NCBI RefSeq assembly: GCF_900496975.1
Contig: NZ_UFQC01000018.1
Coordinates: 1 to 64,000, forward strand
Source: Achromobacter veterisilvae
GTDB lineage: Bacteria > Pseudomonadota > Gammaproteobacteria > Burkholderiales > Burkholderiaceae_B
DNA: 64,000 nucleotides
Direction of reading: 5' to 3'
In this document: positions 1 to 8,396 of the stretch, one piece after another
How positions within the stretch are numbered: position 1 is the stretch's first letter
Layout: each line of letters starts with the position of its first letter
Position numbers and translations under genes: made by a program
Notes under the pieces: generated by a model
The model's database searches: none
Told to the model about the DNA's origin: nothing
What the model saw: the letters and a program-made list of their open reading frames with translations, nothing else

Positions 1-23
1 TGGATGGGTGTGTCCCGATCCCC

Positions 24-54
24 AGCTCCCACTGAACACATTTCGGTGGGGGCT
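24..54. other. GC-rich hairpin of unknown role
   Basis: Bases 24-36 and 42-54 form a 13-bp stem (GU pairs allowed on the plus strand) around a 5-nt loop. A second short stem, CTTGAG/CTCAAG, lies near 92-109. The first 158 bases show no convincing reading frame. They could belong to a structured RNA or to the terminator region of a gene left of the window. I could not match them to 6S, tmRNA, RNase P or SRP RNA. Confidence 0.25.
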
Positions 55-158
55 ACAGAACCATACAAGGATGGGTGCAGCGCGAGAGTCCTTGAGCTAG
101 CACTCAAGCGCCGAACGCGCGCAACCCATGCGGCCGTGAGAGGCCGTCTTCGCCGTTC

Positions 159-223
159 GGTGTCAGACACCCGTGACGACCGGCCCCGGTTCGGGGCGGC
201 ATTTCGTACGGGTGTCTGACACC
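159..223. repeat. Inverted repeat downstream of recJ, terminator-like
   Basis: A perfect 16-bp inverted repeat (159-174 and 208-223) has arms that are each nearly palindromic around GTGTCWGACAC. Between the arms is a second short stem, GGCCCC/GGGGC. It sits 20 bases past the recJ stop codon, so it may end recJ transcription. The two-layer symmetry also looks like a dispersed intergenic element. No second copy is visible in this window. Confidence 0.6.
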
Positions 224-242
224 TTGCATCCTACGGCACGCT

Positions 243-1943
243 TCAGCCCGCGTGCTCGATCACCAGTTGCACCGACACCATCCCGTTCCAGACGTTCTGC
301 TCCAGGCGGTAGGCGGCCTGGATGTGTTCCGGCAGCGACTGGTCGTGGCCGAACCAGATGGCGTCGAAACGCTGGTGGCCGCGTTCCAGCGACAGCTTCA
401 GGTGCTTTTCGCCGACCAGGCGCTGGTTGCGCACCACGAATTCGTCCAGGAACAGGGGGGCGGCGAAACCCGCGCCCCAGACCTGCTGTTGCAGCATGCC
501 GGCCACGTCGGCGTTGGCATAGCCCGATTCCAGCGATCCGTCGGTCTCGATGACCGGCTCGAAAGCATCGCGGCCGGTCAGTTCGCGCACGGCGGCGTCG
601 AAGGCGGGGGCGAAGGCGGCGAAATCCTCGCGGCCGAGCGTCAGGCCGGCCGCCATGGCGTGGCCGCCGAACTTGCGTATCAGGTTGGGGTGGCGCTTGG
701 ACACCAGGTCCAGCGCGTCGCGCAGGTGCACGTCCGGGATGGAGCGGCCGGAACCGCGGATTTCGTCGTCGCCGGCGGGCGCGAAGGCCAGCGTGGGCCG
801 CCAGAATTTTTCCTTCAGGCGCGAGGCCACCAGCCCCACGACACCCTGGTGCCAGCCGGGATCGAACACGCAGACGGTGGCGCCGGCGGCCGCGTTCGGC
901 TCTTCCATGGCGGCCAGCGCCTGTTCGCGCATCTCGGCCTCGATCGTGCGGCGCTCGCGGTTGATGTTGTCGAGTTCGCGCGCCATTTCCAGCGCCTGGG
1001 CCTCGTCGTCGGTGGTCAGGCAGGCGATGCCCAGGCTCATGTCGGCCAGCCGGCCCGCGGCGTTGATGCGCGGGCCCAGCGCGAAGCCCAGGTCGAAACC
1101 ATTGGCGCTGCGCGGTTCGCGGCCCGCGACGGCGAACAGGGCGCGCAGCCCGGGCTGCAGGCGGCCCGTGCGCATGCGCTGCAGGCCCTGGGTGACCAGC
1201 AGGCGGTTGTTCGCGTCCAGCTTGACCACGTCGGCCACCGTGCCCAGCGCGACCAGGTCCGACAGCGCGTCCAGGCGCGGGCCGCCGTCGGGCGCGTACA
1301 CGCCGCGCCGGCGCAGTTCGGCGCGCAGCGCCAGCATCATGTAGAAAATGACGCCCACGCCCGCCAGGTTCTTGGACGGAAAGCCGCAGCCGGGCTGGTT
1401 GGGGTTCACGATGGCCAGCGCGGCCGGCAGGGTGTCGCCGGGCAGGTGGTGGTCGGTGACCACCACGCCGATGCCGGCGGCGTTGGCCGCGGCCACGCCG
1501 TCCACGCTGGCGATGCCGTTGTCCACCGTGATGATGATGTCGGGCTTGCCGGCGCGGTGCCGGCAGGCCAGTTCCACGACGGCGGGCGACAGGCCGTAGC
1601 CGGTCTCGAAACGGTTGGGGACCAGGAAGTCCACGTCGGCGCCCATGGCTGACAAGGCCCGCAGCCCGACCGCGCAGGCGGTGGCGCCGTCGCAGTCGTA
1701 GTCGGCCACGATCAGCAGCTTCCTGCCCGCCTGGATGGCGTCGGCCAGCACGCCGGCGGCATGCGCCGAATGCGTCAGGCCGGCGGGCGGCAGCAGGGAC
1801 GGCCAGGCCAGCCGGGTCTGGTCGGGATGGGTGACGCCGCGGGCGGCCCACAGGCGGGCCAGCAGGGGATGGATGCCCGAGGCTTCCAGGACGCGGCAGG
1901 CGTCCAGGTCGGACGGGCGGACAGTCAAGCGGGGTGAGACCAC
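243..1943 (-). CDS. recJ: Single-stranded-DNA-specific exonuclease RecJ
   Basis: RecJ is a cytoplasmic 5'-3' single-strand exonuclease used in RecF-pathway recombination and mismatch repair. The GTG start at 1943 gives 566 aa, the usual family length. DHH-family metal motifs are present: DYDCDG at about 81-86, DNG at about 141-143 and TDHH at about 163-166. A conserved GPRINAAGR block follows, and the DHHA1 motif GGHAMAAG lies in the C-terminal half. The frame stays open far upstream, but that part is antisense-like and overlaps the neighbouring gene. A TTG at 1928 is an alternative start. The gene overlaps the end of the upstream gene by 19 bases, so the two are probably co-translated. Confidence 0.96.
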   Translation of the reverse strand: MVSPRLTVRPSDLDACRVLEASGIHPLLARLWAARGVTHPDQTRLAWPSLLPPAGLTHSAHAAGVLADAIQAGRKLLIVADYDCDGATACAVGLRALSAMGADVDFLVPNRFETGYGLSPAVVELACRHRAGKPDIIITVDNGIASVDGVAAANAAGIGVVVTDHHLPGDTLPAALAIVNPNQPGCGFPSKNLAGVGVIFYMMLALRAELRRRGVYAPDGGPRLDALSDLVALGTVADVVKLDANNRLLVTQGLQRMRTGRLQPGLRALFAVAGREPRSANGFDLGFALGPRINAAGRLADMSLGIACLTTDDEAQALEMARELDNINRERRTIEAEMREQALAAMEEPNAAAGATVCVFDPGWHQGVVGLVASRLKEKFWRPTLAFAPAGDDEIRGSGRSIPDVHLRDALDLVSKRHPNLIRKFGGHAMAAGLTLGREDFAAFAPAFDAAVRELTGRDAFEPVIETDGSLESGYANADVAGMLQQQVWGAGFAAPLFLDEFVVRNQRLVGEKHLKLSLERGHQRFDAIWFGHDQSLPEHIQAAYRLEQNVWNGMVSVQLVIEHAG

Positions 1944-2869
1944 CAGGCGCTCCAGTTTTTCTTGGGCGCGGGCAGCAAGCCGAGCAGGCCCCCGCGCGGT
2001 TTCAGGGTAAGGGCGGCCTTGCGGTCGTCGCCCAGCAGCAGCAGTTCGACGGGCGCGCCGGGCAGCCCGTTCTTGCCGGCCAGCGGGCGCAGGTGCTGCG
2101 CGTCCAGTTCGGCCAGGGCGTCCAGCCACGCGGCCCAGTCGCCGTTGCGCTGGGGGGCGTCCAGCCCGGTCAGCACGCGTTCGGGGCCGGCCGCGGCGAC
2201 AGGCCAGGGCGAGCCGCCGCCGTACAGCCACAGCGCGTTGACCGGCGGCAGGCCGCGGGCCGCGCGCGCCTCGTTGACGGGGTGGCCGTGCCACGCCATC
2301 TGTATTTCGTTCAGCAGCCGGCGCCACGGGCGCGTCTGCGCGTCCTGGCGCCACCAGTCGTTCAGGCGCTGCCCGGCCACCGCCAGGGGGCTGGCGGTCT
2401 GGGGGCGCAGGCCGTCCGGCAGCCGCAGGCGCCAGCGTTCGGGCGACAGCGGTTCGGCGGCGAAGCCCGTGTCCTCGAAGAGGGGGCGGGCCGTTTCCAG
2501 CAGGGCGGCGGTTTCCTCGGCGCGCAGGTCCATCATGCCGGGGTCCAGCAGGGTGGCCTGGTCCGTGCCCAACGCCAGATGGACCAGTTCGGCCAGCCAG
2601 ACGGCCTCGCCGCCATCCGCTTGCCCGGCGGCCAGCAGGGGGCCGAGGCCGGCGCCTTGCAGCAGGCCCGGCTCGGGCGTGTAGCCGGCGCGGGACAGTT
2701 GCCACGATTCGAAGGCGGTACAGCCATGGGCGCGCACGTCGTAGGCCTCGGGCCGGGCGGCGCCGGCCCGCAGCCAGCCGTGCAGGGTGGGCGCGCGTTC
2801 GGGCAGGAGCTTGGCCAGTTCCGAAGCGACGGGGAGGGCGGGCAAGGCGCCCGGAATAACAATGAGCAT
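1925..2869 (-). CDS. Uncharacterised protein upstream of recJ
   Basis: A 314-aa protein starting MLIVIPGALP. It is rich in Ala, Leu and Trp, with no signal peptide or transmembrane segment. I recall similar betaproteobacterial proteins next to recJ being labelled phosphoglycerate mutase-like or regulatory, but I see no recognisable catalytic phosphatase motif and do not assign that activity. The ATG at 2869 is the natural start because it faces the lolC promoter region. The stop overlaps the start of recJ, so the pair is likely transcribed as one operon and a DNA-repair link is possible by context only. Confidence 0.8.
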   Translation of the reverse strand: MLIVIPGALPALPVASELAKLLPERAPTLHGWLRAGAARPEAYDVRAHGCTAFESWQLSRAGYTPEPGLLQGAGLGPLLAAGQADGGEAVWLAELVHLALGTDQATLLDPGMMDLRAEETAALLETARPLFEDTGFAAEPLSPERWRLRLPDGLRPQTASPLAVAGQRLNDWWRQDAQTRPWRRLLNEIQMAWHGHPVNEARAARGLPPVNALWLYGGGSPWPVAAAGPERVLTGLDAPQRNGDWAAWLDALAELDAQHLRPLAGKNGLPGAPVELLLLGDDRKAALTLKPRGGLLGLLPAPKKNWSAWWSHPA

Positions 2870-2992
2870 GGCGGCGATTGTAAGCCCCCTATACCCCGGG
2901 GAACTAAGCGGCGCGGCCGCTGCCTTAGCCTGAAGCGAAACGTGCTTTCCGGTGCGGGTCGTCCCTCCGCCCGTTAATGCCATAATGCGCAC

Positions 2993-4273
2993 GTGCTGAA
3001 AATACCCTACGAACTCTGGATAGGCGCCCGCTACGCCGGGCTGGCCCGAATCCGCCAGCGACGCGGGCGCCGCGATCGCTTCATCTCTTTCATCGCCGCC
3101 AGCTCCATGGCGGGCATCGCGCTGGGCGTGGCCGCCCTGATCGTCGTGCTCTCCGTCATGAATGGTTTCCAGAAAGAAGTGCGCGACCGCATGCTGTCGG
3201 TGCTGCCGCACATCGAACTCTACATTCCCGGGGCCGTGCCGGAGCGGGTGCTGGAGCAATGGCAGCAGTTCGCGTCCGCCGCCGAGAAGAACACCGCGGT
3301 CAAGGCCGGCGCGCCGTTCGTGGCGGCGCAGGGCATGCTGGTGCGGGGGCAGGCCTTGCGCGGCGTGCAGGTGCGCGGCATCGATCCGCAGTCCGAAGGC
3401 AATGTGTCGGACCTGCCCAGGCAGATGGTCTCGGGCAAGCTCACCGACCTGAAGCCTGGCGGCTTCGGCGTGGTGCTGGGCAACGAACTGGCCGACGGCA
3501 TGGGCGTGAAGCTGGGCGACACCCTGCTGATGATGGCGCCGCAGGGCTCGATCAGCCCGGCGGGATTCACGCCGCGCATGCGCCAGTTCACCGTGGTGGG
3601 CGTGTTCTCGTCCGGCCACTATGAATACGATTCCTCGCTGGCGTTCGTCGACGACGAGGACGCCGCCCGCGTGTTCCGCGAGAGCGGCACCGCCGGCGTG
3701 CGCCTGCGCATTGCCGACATGCAGCGGGCCCCGGAAGTGGCGGCCGAACTGCAGAAGGTGCTGCCGCCCTACGTGATGGCCAGCGACTGGTCGCGCAACA
3801 ACCGGACGTGGTTCGCGGCCGTGAAGACCGAAAAGCGCATGATGTTCCTGATCCTGGCGCTGATCGTGGCGGTGGCGGCGTTCAACCTGCTGTCCTCGCT
3901 GGTGATGGCCGTGAAGGACAAGCAGTCCGACATCGCCATCCTGCGCACGCTGGGCGCGGGCCCCCGGGAGATCGCGCGCATCTTCCTGGTGCAGGGCGCG
4001 CTGATCGGCGTCATCGGCACGCTGCTGGGCGTGGCGGGCGGCATCCTCATCGCCTACAACGTCGACGTGATCGTGCCGTTCATCGAGGGCCTGCTGGGCG
4101 TGCATTTCCTGCCGCGCGAAATCTATTTCATCAGCGCCTTGCCGTCGGACCCCCAGATGGGCGACATCGCCACCATCGGCCTGACCTCCCTGGTGCTGTC
4201 GCTGCTGGCGACCCTGTATCCCAGTTGGCGCGCCTCGCGCCTGCAACCCGCCCAGGTGCTGCGCCATGACTGA
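2993..4273 (+). CDS. lolC: Lipoprotein-releasing ABC permease LolC
   Basis: Inner-membrane subunit of the LolCDE-type complex, which extracts outer-membrane lipoproteins and hands them to LolA. The 426-aa protein has the family layout: an N-terminal transmembrane segment (about 30-55), a large periplasmic domain (about 60-270), and three C-terminal membrane segments ending at about 415. The N-terminal IGARY and the SVMNGFQ motif after TM1 are typical. The start is GTG at 2993; no in-frame ATG precedes it. It overlaps lolD by 8 bases. Only one permease gene is present here, so the complex may use two copies of one subunit or a second permease encoded elsewhere. Confidence 0.94.
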   Translation: MLKIPYELWIGARYAGLARIRQRRGRRDRFISFIAASSMAGIALGVAALIVVLSVMNGFQKEVRDRMLSVLPHIELYIPGAVPERVLEQWQQFASAAEKNTAVKAGAPFVAAQGMLVRGQALRGVQVRGIDPQSEGNVSDLPRQMVSGKLTDLKPGGFGVVLGNELADGMGVKLGDTLLMMAPQGSISPAGFTPRMRQFTVVGVFSSGHYEYDSSLAFVDDEDAARVFRESGTAGVRLRIADMQRAPEVAAELQKVLPPYVMASDWSRNNRTWFAAVKTEKRMMFLILALIVAVAAFNLLSSLVMAVKDKQSDIAILRTLGAGPREIARIFLVQGALIGVIGTLLGVAGGILIAYNVDVIVPFIEGLLGVHFLPREIYFISALPSDPQMGDIATIGLTSLVLSLLATLYPSWRASRLQPAQVLRHD

Positions 4274-4955
4274 CAACCTGACTCCCGCGCTGCAGGCCGA
4301 CAACATCGTCAAGGTCTACGACGAAGGCCCCGCGCGCATCGAAGTGCTCAGCAACGTCAGCCTGTCCGTCGCGCGCGGCGAGATGGTCGCCATCGTCGGC
4401 GCCTCGGGCTCCGGCAAGAGCACGCTGCTGCATATCCTGGGCCTCCTGGACGTGCCGACCAGCGGTTCGGTGTCGGTGGACGGCCAGCTTGCCGTCGGGC
4501 TGTCCGAGAGCCGCAAGAGCGCGGTGCGCAACCGCAGCCTGGGCTTCGTCTACCAGTTCCACCACCTGCTGCCGGAGTTCTCCGCGCTGGACAACGTGGC
4601 GATGCCGCTGATCGTGCGCCGCGAGAACCGCGACAAGGCCCGGGAGGCCGCCCGCGATGTCCTGGGCCTGGTGGGCCTGGCCGCCCGCGAAGAGCATTTC
4701 CCGGGGCAGTTGTCCGGCGGCGAACGGCAGCGCGTGGCGTTGGCGCGCGCGCTGGTGACCCGTCCAGCCTGCGTGCTGGCCGACGAGCCCACGGGCAACC
4801 TGGACCGCCACACCGCCCACAATATGTTCGAACTGCTGACGCGGGTGAACCGGGAGTCCGGCACGGCGTTCGCCATCGTGACGCACGATCCGGAACTGGC
4901 CGCCCGCGCCGACCGCCAACTGCTCATGGAAAACGGCCGCCTGGTTTCGGGTTGA
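4266..4955 (+). CDS. lolD: Lipoprotein-releasing ABC ATPase LolD
   Basis: ATPase that powers lipoprotein release with LolC. At 229 aa it has Walker A GASGSGKST (about 41-49), the signature LSGGERQRV, and Walker B VLADEPTGN followed by the H-loop THD. It belongs to the MacB/LolD ATPase group. Its ATG lies inside the end of lolC, indicating translational coupling. tatD follows after 78 bases on the same strand. Confidence 0.97.
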   Translation: MTDNLTPALQADNIVKVYDEGPARIEVLSNVSLSVARGEMVAIVGASGSGKSTLLHILGLLDVPTSGSVSVDGQLAVGLSESRKSAVRNRSLGFVYQFHHLLPEFSALDNVAMPLIVRRENRDKAREAARDVLGLVGLAAREEHFPGQLSGGERQRVALARALVTRPACVLADEPTGNLDRHTAHNMFELLTRVNRESGTAFAIVTHDPELAARADRQLLMENGRLVSG

Positions 4956-5033
4956 GCGGGGCGGGTGGATAATCGGGGCTGGGGCCCGCGCGCGGCTCCT
5001 TTCCGTGTCAACAGGCCCCGGGAGGCCGAGCCC

Positions 5034-5852
5034 ATGCTGATCGACACCCACTGCCATCTGGATGCCCCCGAGTTCGACGCCGATCGCGAGCAGGTGGCCG
5101 ACGATGCCTGCGAGGCCGGCGTCCAGTCCATCGTGATCCCGGCCGTCGAACGCGCCAATTTCTCCGTCGTGCGAGAGCTGGCCGGCCGGACGGCCGGCGG
5201 CGCCTACGCGCTGGGCATCCATCCGCTCTACGTGGGGCGCGCGTCCGACGCCGACCTGGACGCGCTGCGCGCCGCCGTCGAGGACGCGCTGGGGGACCCC
5301 CGCTTCGTCGCCATCGGAGAGATCGGCCTGGACTTCTTCGTGCCCGAGATCGCCTCGGGCGAACCGCGCGAGCGCCAGGAACGCTTCTATGCCGCGCAAC
5401 TGGCGATGGCGGCGGAGTTCGGCCTGCCGGTGCTGCTGCACGTGCGCAAGTCGCAGGACATCCTGTTGAAGTACTTGCGCCGCCATCCGCGCATCGGCGG
5501 CATCGCCCATGCGTTCAACGGCAGCGCCCAGCAGGCGCAGGCATTCATCGAGCAGGGGTTCGCGCTGGGCCTGGGCGGCGCGATGACCTACGAGCGCGCG
5601 CTGCAGATCCGCCGCCACGCGGTAGAGGTGGACCTGGAGCACCTGGTGCTGGAGACCGACGCGCCGGACATTCCGCCCGCCTGGCTCCATCCGCCCGACC
5701 GGCGCAACCGCCCCGGCGAACTGGCGCGCATCGCCGAAGTGCTGGCCGAACTGCGGGGGCTTTCGCTCGCGCGGGTTGCGCATGCCACCTCGGCCAACGC
5801 CATGCGGGTGCTGCCGCGCCTGCCGGCGGCCATTCTGGCCGACGCCGACTGA
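5034..5852 (+). CDS. tatD: TatD-family metal-dependent hydrolase
   Basis: A 272-aa TIM-barrel metallohydrolase of the TatD/YcfH family; members are DNases and DNA quality-control enzymes in the cytoplasm. Metal-binding motifs are visible: DTHCHLD at the N terminus, GEIGLDF, LLHVRKS, IAHAFNGS and the terminal LETDAP. I chose the ATG at 5034, which has a GGGAGG ribosome site just upstream. An earlier in-frame start at 4965 would add 23 residues that do not fit the family. The gene probably belongs to the lolCD operon. Confidence 0.93.
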   Translation: MLIDTHCHLDAPEFDADREQVADDACEAGVQSIVIPAVERANFSVVRELAGRTAGGAYALGIHPLYVGRASDADLDALRAAVEDALGDPRFVAIGEIGLDFFVPEIASGEPRERQERFYAAQLAMAAEFGLPVLLHVRKSQDILLKYLRRHPRIGGIAHAFNGSAQQAQAFIEQGFALGLGGAMTYERALQIRRHAVEVDLEHLVLETDAPDIPPAWLHPPDRRNRPGELARIAEVLAELRGLSLARVAHATSANAMRVLPRLPAAILADAD

Positions 5853-5965
5853 TCTCCGTCCCGTTTTTTTTGGCTGCGCGATAACGGAAGTTGTTGCGTG
5901 AATACGTCATTTTTCTAAGAATTGTCTGAAACCTTTGATTTAGCTGAACAAAACCTGACAAATAA

Positions 5966-5995
5966 TTGAACGTATTAATAGGAATGAATATCATT
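5966..5995 (+). promoter_or_regulatory. Promoter with overlapping Fur-box-like operator
   Basis: TTGAAC (5966-5971) and TATCAT (5989-5994) are separated by 17 bases, a good sigma-70 fit. The -10 is covered by the symmetric AATGA-ATA-TCATT (5983-5995), which resembles half of a Fur box. The segment 5866-6000 is strikingly AT-rich compared with its surroundings. It precedes the TonB receptor at 6071, so iron repression is likely. Confidence 0.6.
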
Positions 5996-6035
5996 GGCGT
6001 TCCCTAAAAGAACCCAATCGGCGCCTTGCGCCAAT

Positions 6036-6059
6036 CGCCCGGAAAAGGGCGGTTTTTTC
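6036..6059 (+). terminator. Small intrinsic terminator in receptor leader
   Basis: CGCCC (6036-6040) pairs with GGGCG (6047-6051) and is followed by GTTTTTT. It lies between the predicted promoter at 5966-5994 and the receptor start at 6071. It could therefore attenuate receptor transcription, or it could be the terminator of tatD with the real promoter closer to the gene. Confidence 0.45.
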
Positions 6060-6070
6060 TTGTCATTCCT

Positions 6071-8308
6071 ATGCCCACACAGAAAAGCTTGAACGGCTCC
6101 GGCCGCACCCGTTCTCCACATCGCCTGCCTGTCCGCCAGTTGCCGCTTGCGCTGGCCCTGGCCGCCGCAGGGGCCGCCCATGCGCAAAGCGAAGACACCA
6201 TGGGCGTGGCTCAACTGGATACCGTCGTGGTGACCGCGTCCGGTTTCGAGCAGGAGATCAAGAATGCGCCGGCGTCCATTTCCGTCATTACCCGCGAACA
6301 GTTGGAAACCAAGCCCTTCCACAACCTCGCCGACGCCGTCGCCGATGTCGAAGGCGTGACGGTGGAGCGGGGCGGCAAGGCGGGCGGCATGAACATCAGC
6401 ATCCGCGGCCTGCCCAGCGACTACACGCTGGTGCTCGTGGACGGCAGGCGTCTGAACCAGAACAGTTCCGGCGCGCGCCCCAACGGCTTCGGCGACGTGG
6501 ACACGAACTTCATTCCTCCCATGGCGGCGATCGAGCGCATCGAAGTGGTGCGCGGCCCGATGTCGACGCTGTACGGCTCCGATGCGATGGGCGGCGTCAT
6601 CAACATCATCACGCGCAAGGTCAGCCAGGAATGGACCGGGCAGGTCACGCTGGACGGCACGGCGCAAGGCGACAACCGCTACGGCAACAACTATGGATCG
6701 GCGTTCTACCTGAGCGGCCCGCTGGTGACCGACAAGCTGGGCCTGACCCTGCGCGGCGGGCTGTACCGCCGCCTGAGCGCGCACGGCAGCTATCCGGCCA
6801 ATCAGGCCGAGTCCGACAGCGGCGAATACACGGGCGACATCGCCAGCTTCAGCGGCCTGGGCGACAGCCTGCAGCGCAACGTCGGGCTGCGCCTGGCGCT
6901 GACGCCCAACCGCAACCATGACATCCTGTTCGACGTCGACAGCAACTGGCAGACCTACGACAACGCCAACGGCGAACTGGGCACCCTGAACGACAGCGTG
7001 GCGCCCAACCGCCAGGGCGGGGGCTATGAGCCCGAAATGAAGTTCAACCGCCAGCGCTATGCGCTGACGCACCTGGGCCGCTACGCCGGCTCGATCAGTT
7101 CCGATACCAGCCTGGTGTACGACACCACGGAAACCATCGGGCGCACCAATCCCATGAACGCGCCGCGCCGTCCCTCCGACGGCGACAAGCGCGACCTGGA
7201 ATACGACAACTGGGTGTTCGACACCAAGTGGACCATGCCGCTGTTCAACGACCGCCACAATCTGACCATGGGCGGCCAATGGCGCGAACAGCATTTCAAG
7301 GACACGCTGGTATCGGCGCCGCTGGACATGAAGCAGTACCAGTGGGCCCTGTTCGCCGAAGACGAATGGCGCATCGTGGACGACCTGGCGCTGACCATGG
7401 GCGCGCGCTACGACCGCAACGAGCAGTTCGGCGGCAAATGGAGTCCCCGCGGCTACCTGGTGTGGAACGCCACGCCGGCGTGGACGTTCAAGGGCGGCGT
7501 GAGCAAGGGCTACAAGACGCCCGACATCAACCTCATGACCGACGGCATCATCGGGCTGGGCGCGCAGGGCACCATGCCGCTGCTGGGCAATTCGCAGCTC
7601 AAGCCCGAAAGCAGCACCTCGTCCGAACTGGGCGTGCTGTTCGACGACGGCGCGGGGCTGACCGGCAACCTGACCGCCTTCCACACCAAGTTCAAGGACA
7701 AGATCGACAGCCAGAACGTGCCCAACTGCCTGGCGGTGGGCGGCCCGGCGCCGGGGTGCCTGGACCTGGGCGTGTGGGAACGCAACGGCGTGCCCGTCGC
7801 CAACTTCTCGCAGCGGGTCAACGTGGATTCGGCCACCATCAAGGGCTTCGAATTCGGCGGCCGCGTGCCGCTGTACGCCGGCTGGTCCTTCAACGCCAAC
7901 TACACGCTGACCGCAAGCGAAGTGACCTCGGGCGCCAAGCAGGGGCAGCCGCTGGGCTCGCAGCCCAGGCACGCCCTGAACCTGGGCCTTAACTGGAAGA
8001 TCAACGACCAGTTCAATACCTGGGTGCGCGGCGAGTACCGCGCCAAGCAGTTCAACGACATGAACTGGGAAAAGGAGCAGGTGTTCTACAGCCCGTACTG
8101 GCTGGCCAGCCTGGGCGGCTCCTACGCGGTCAACAAGAACGTGACCTTGTCGGCATCGGTGCTCAACCTGTTCGACAAGAACTTCGTGGACTACGGCCCC
8201 ACGAAGACCGGCACGTCGGCGCCGGCGGCCAATGCCAACTGGTCGAACTCCTACCGGCAGGTGCTGGAAGGCCGCCGCCTGTGGGTGTCGGCGAACATCA
8301 CGTTCTGA
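6071..8308 (+). CDS. TonB-dependent outer-membrane siderophore receptor
   Basis: A 745-aa outer-membrane beta-barrel receptor of the FepA/CirA type. It has a signal peptide (LALALAAAGAAHA|Q), then a TonB box (DTVVVTA). The plug domain contains RIEVVRGP and YGSDAMGGVINIITR, and the barrel ends in the expected aromatic residue (ANITF). The ATG at 6071 gives a clean signal peptide; an in-frame TTG at 6026 would fall inside a hairpin. Substrate is probably an iron-catecholate or other ferric siderophore, inferred from family and from the Fur-box promoter. It shares long blocks with the receptor at 12863, including RYQ/QYQ-WALFAEDEWR, so the two are paralogues. No transporter gene is directly attached to this copy. 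Confidence 0.93.
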   Translation: MPTQKSLNGSGRTRSPHRLPVRQLPLALALAAAGAAHAQSEDTMGVAQLDTVVVTASGFEQEIKNAPASISVITREQLETKPFHNLADAVADVEGVTVERGGKAGGMNISIRGLPSDYTLVLVDGRRLNQNSSGARPNGFGDVDTNFIPPMAAIERIEVVRGPMSTLYGSDAMGGVINIITRKVSQEWTGQVTLDGTAQGDNRYGNNYGSAFYLSGPLVTDKLGLTLRGGLYRRLSAHGSYPANQAESDSGEYTGDIASFSGLGDSLQRNVGLRLALTPNRNHDILFDVDSNWQTYDNANGELGTLNDSVAPNRQGGGYEPEMKFNRQRYALTHLGRYAGSISSDTSLVYDTTETIGRTNPMNAPRRPSDGDKRDLEYDNWVFDTKWTMPLFNDRHNLTMGGQWREQHFKDTLVSAPLDMKQYQWALFAEDEWRIVDDLALTMGARYDRNEQFGGKWSPRGYLVWNATPAWTFKGGVSKGYKTPDINLMTDGIIGLGAQGTMPLLGNSQLKPESSTSSELGVLFDDGAGLTGNLTAFHTKFKDKIDSQNVPNCLAVGGPAPGCLDLGVWERNGVPVANFSQRVNVDSATIKGFEFGGRVPLYAGWSFNANYTLTASEVTSGAKQGQPLGSQPRHALNLGLNWKINDQFNTWVRGEYRAKQFNDMNWEKEQVFYSPYWLASLGGSYAVNKNVTLSASVLNLFDKNFVDYGPTKTGTSAPAANANWSNSYRQVLEGRRLWVSANITF

Positions 8309-8317
8309 TGGCAGTGA

Positions 8318-8339
8318 ACGCCCGGCTCCGGCCGGGCGT
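8318..8339 (+). terminator. Stem-loop after TonB receptor gene
   Basis: ACGCCCGGC (8318-8326) and GCCGGGCGT (8331-8339) make a perfect 9-bp stem with a TCCG loop, ten bases past the receptor stop. There is no long T tract, so it may be a weak terminator or an mRNA 3' end protector. Confidence 0.55.
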
Positions 8340-8368
8340 CGTATGGAAACGCACCGCGAAAAGTAGTA

Positions 8369-8393
8369 ACGTACGTAATTATCTGGTGCGTAC
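8369..8393. promoter_or_regulatory. Candidate operator before MarR gene
   Basis: GTACG (8371-8375) and CGTAC (8389-8393) form an inverted repeat with 13 bases between, and the first arm lies inside the palindrome ACGTACGT (8369-8376). The site ends four bases before the MarR start codon, fitting autorepression, but symmetry alone supports it. Confidence 0.3.
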
Positions 8394-8396
8394 CGT

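Noticed and set aside
1..158. 6S RNA or another known structural RNA
   Set aside because: Hairpins are present, but no conserved block of 6S, tmRNA, RNase P or SRP RNA was recognised.
163..1851. Long Arg/Gly/Ala-rich open frame on the minus strand over recJ
   Set aside because: Composition is that of an out-of-frame GC-rich shadow; recJ motifs are in another frame.
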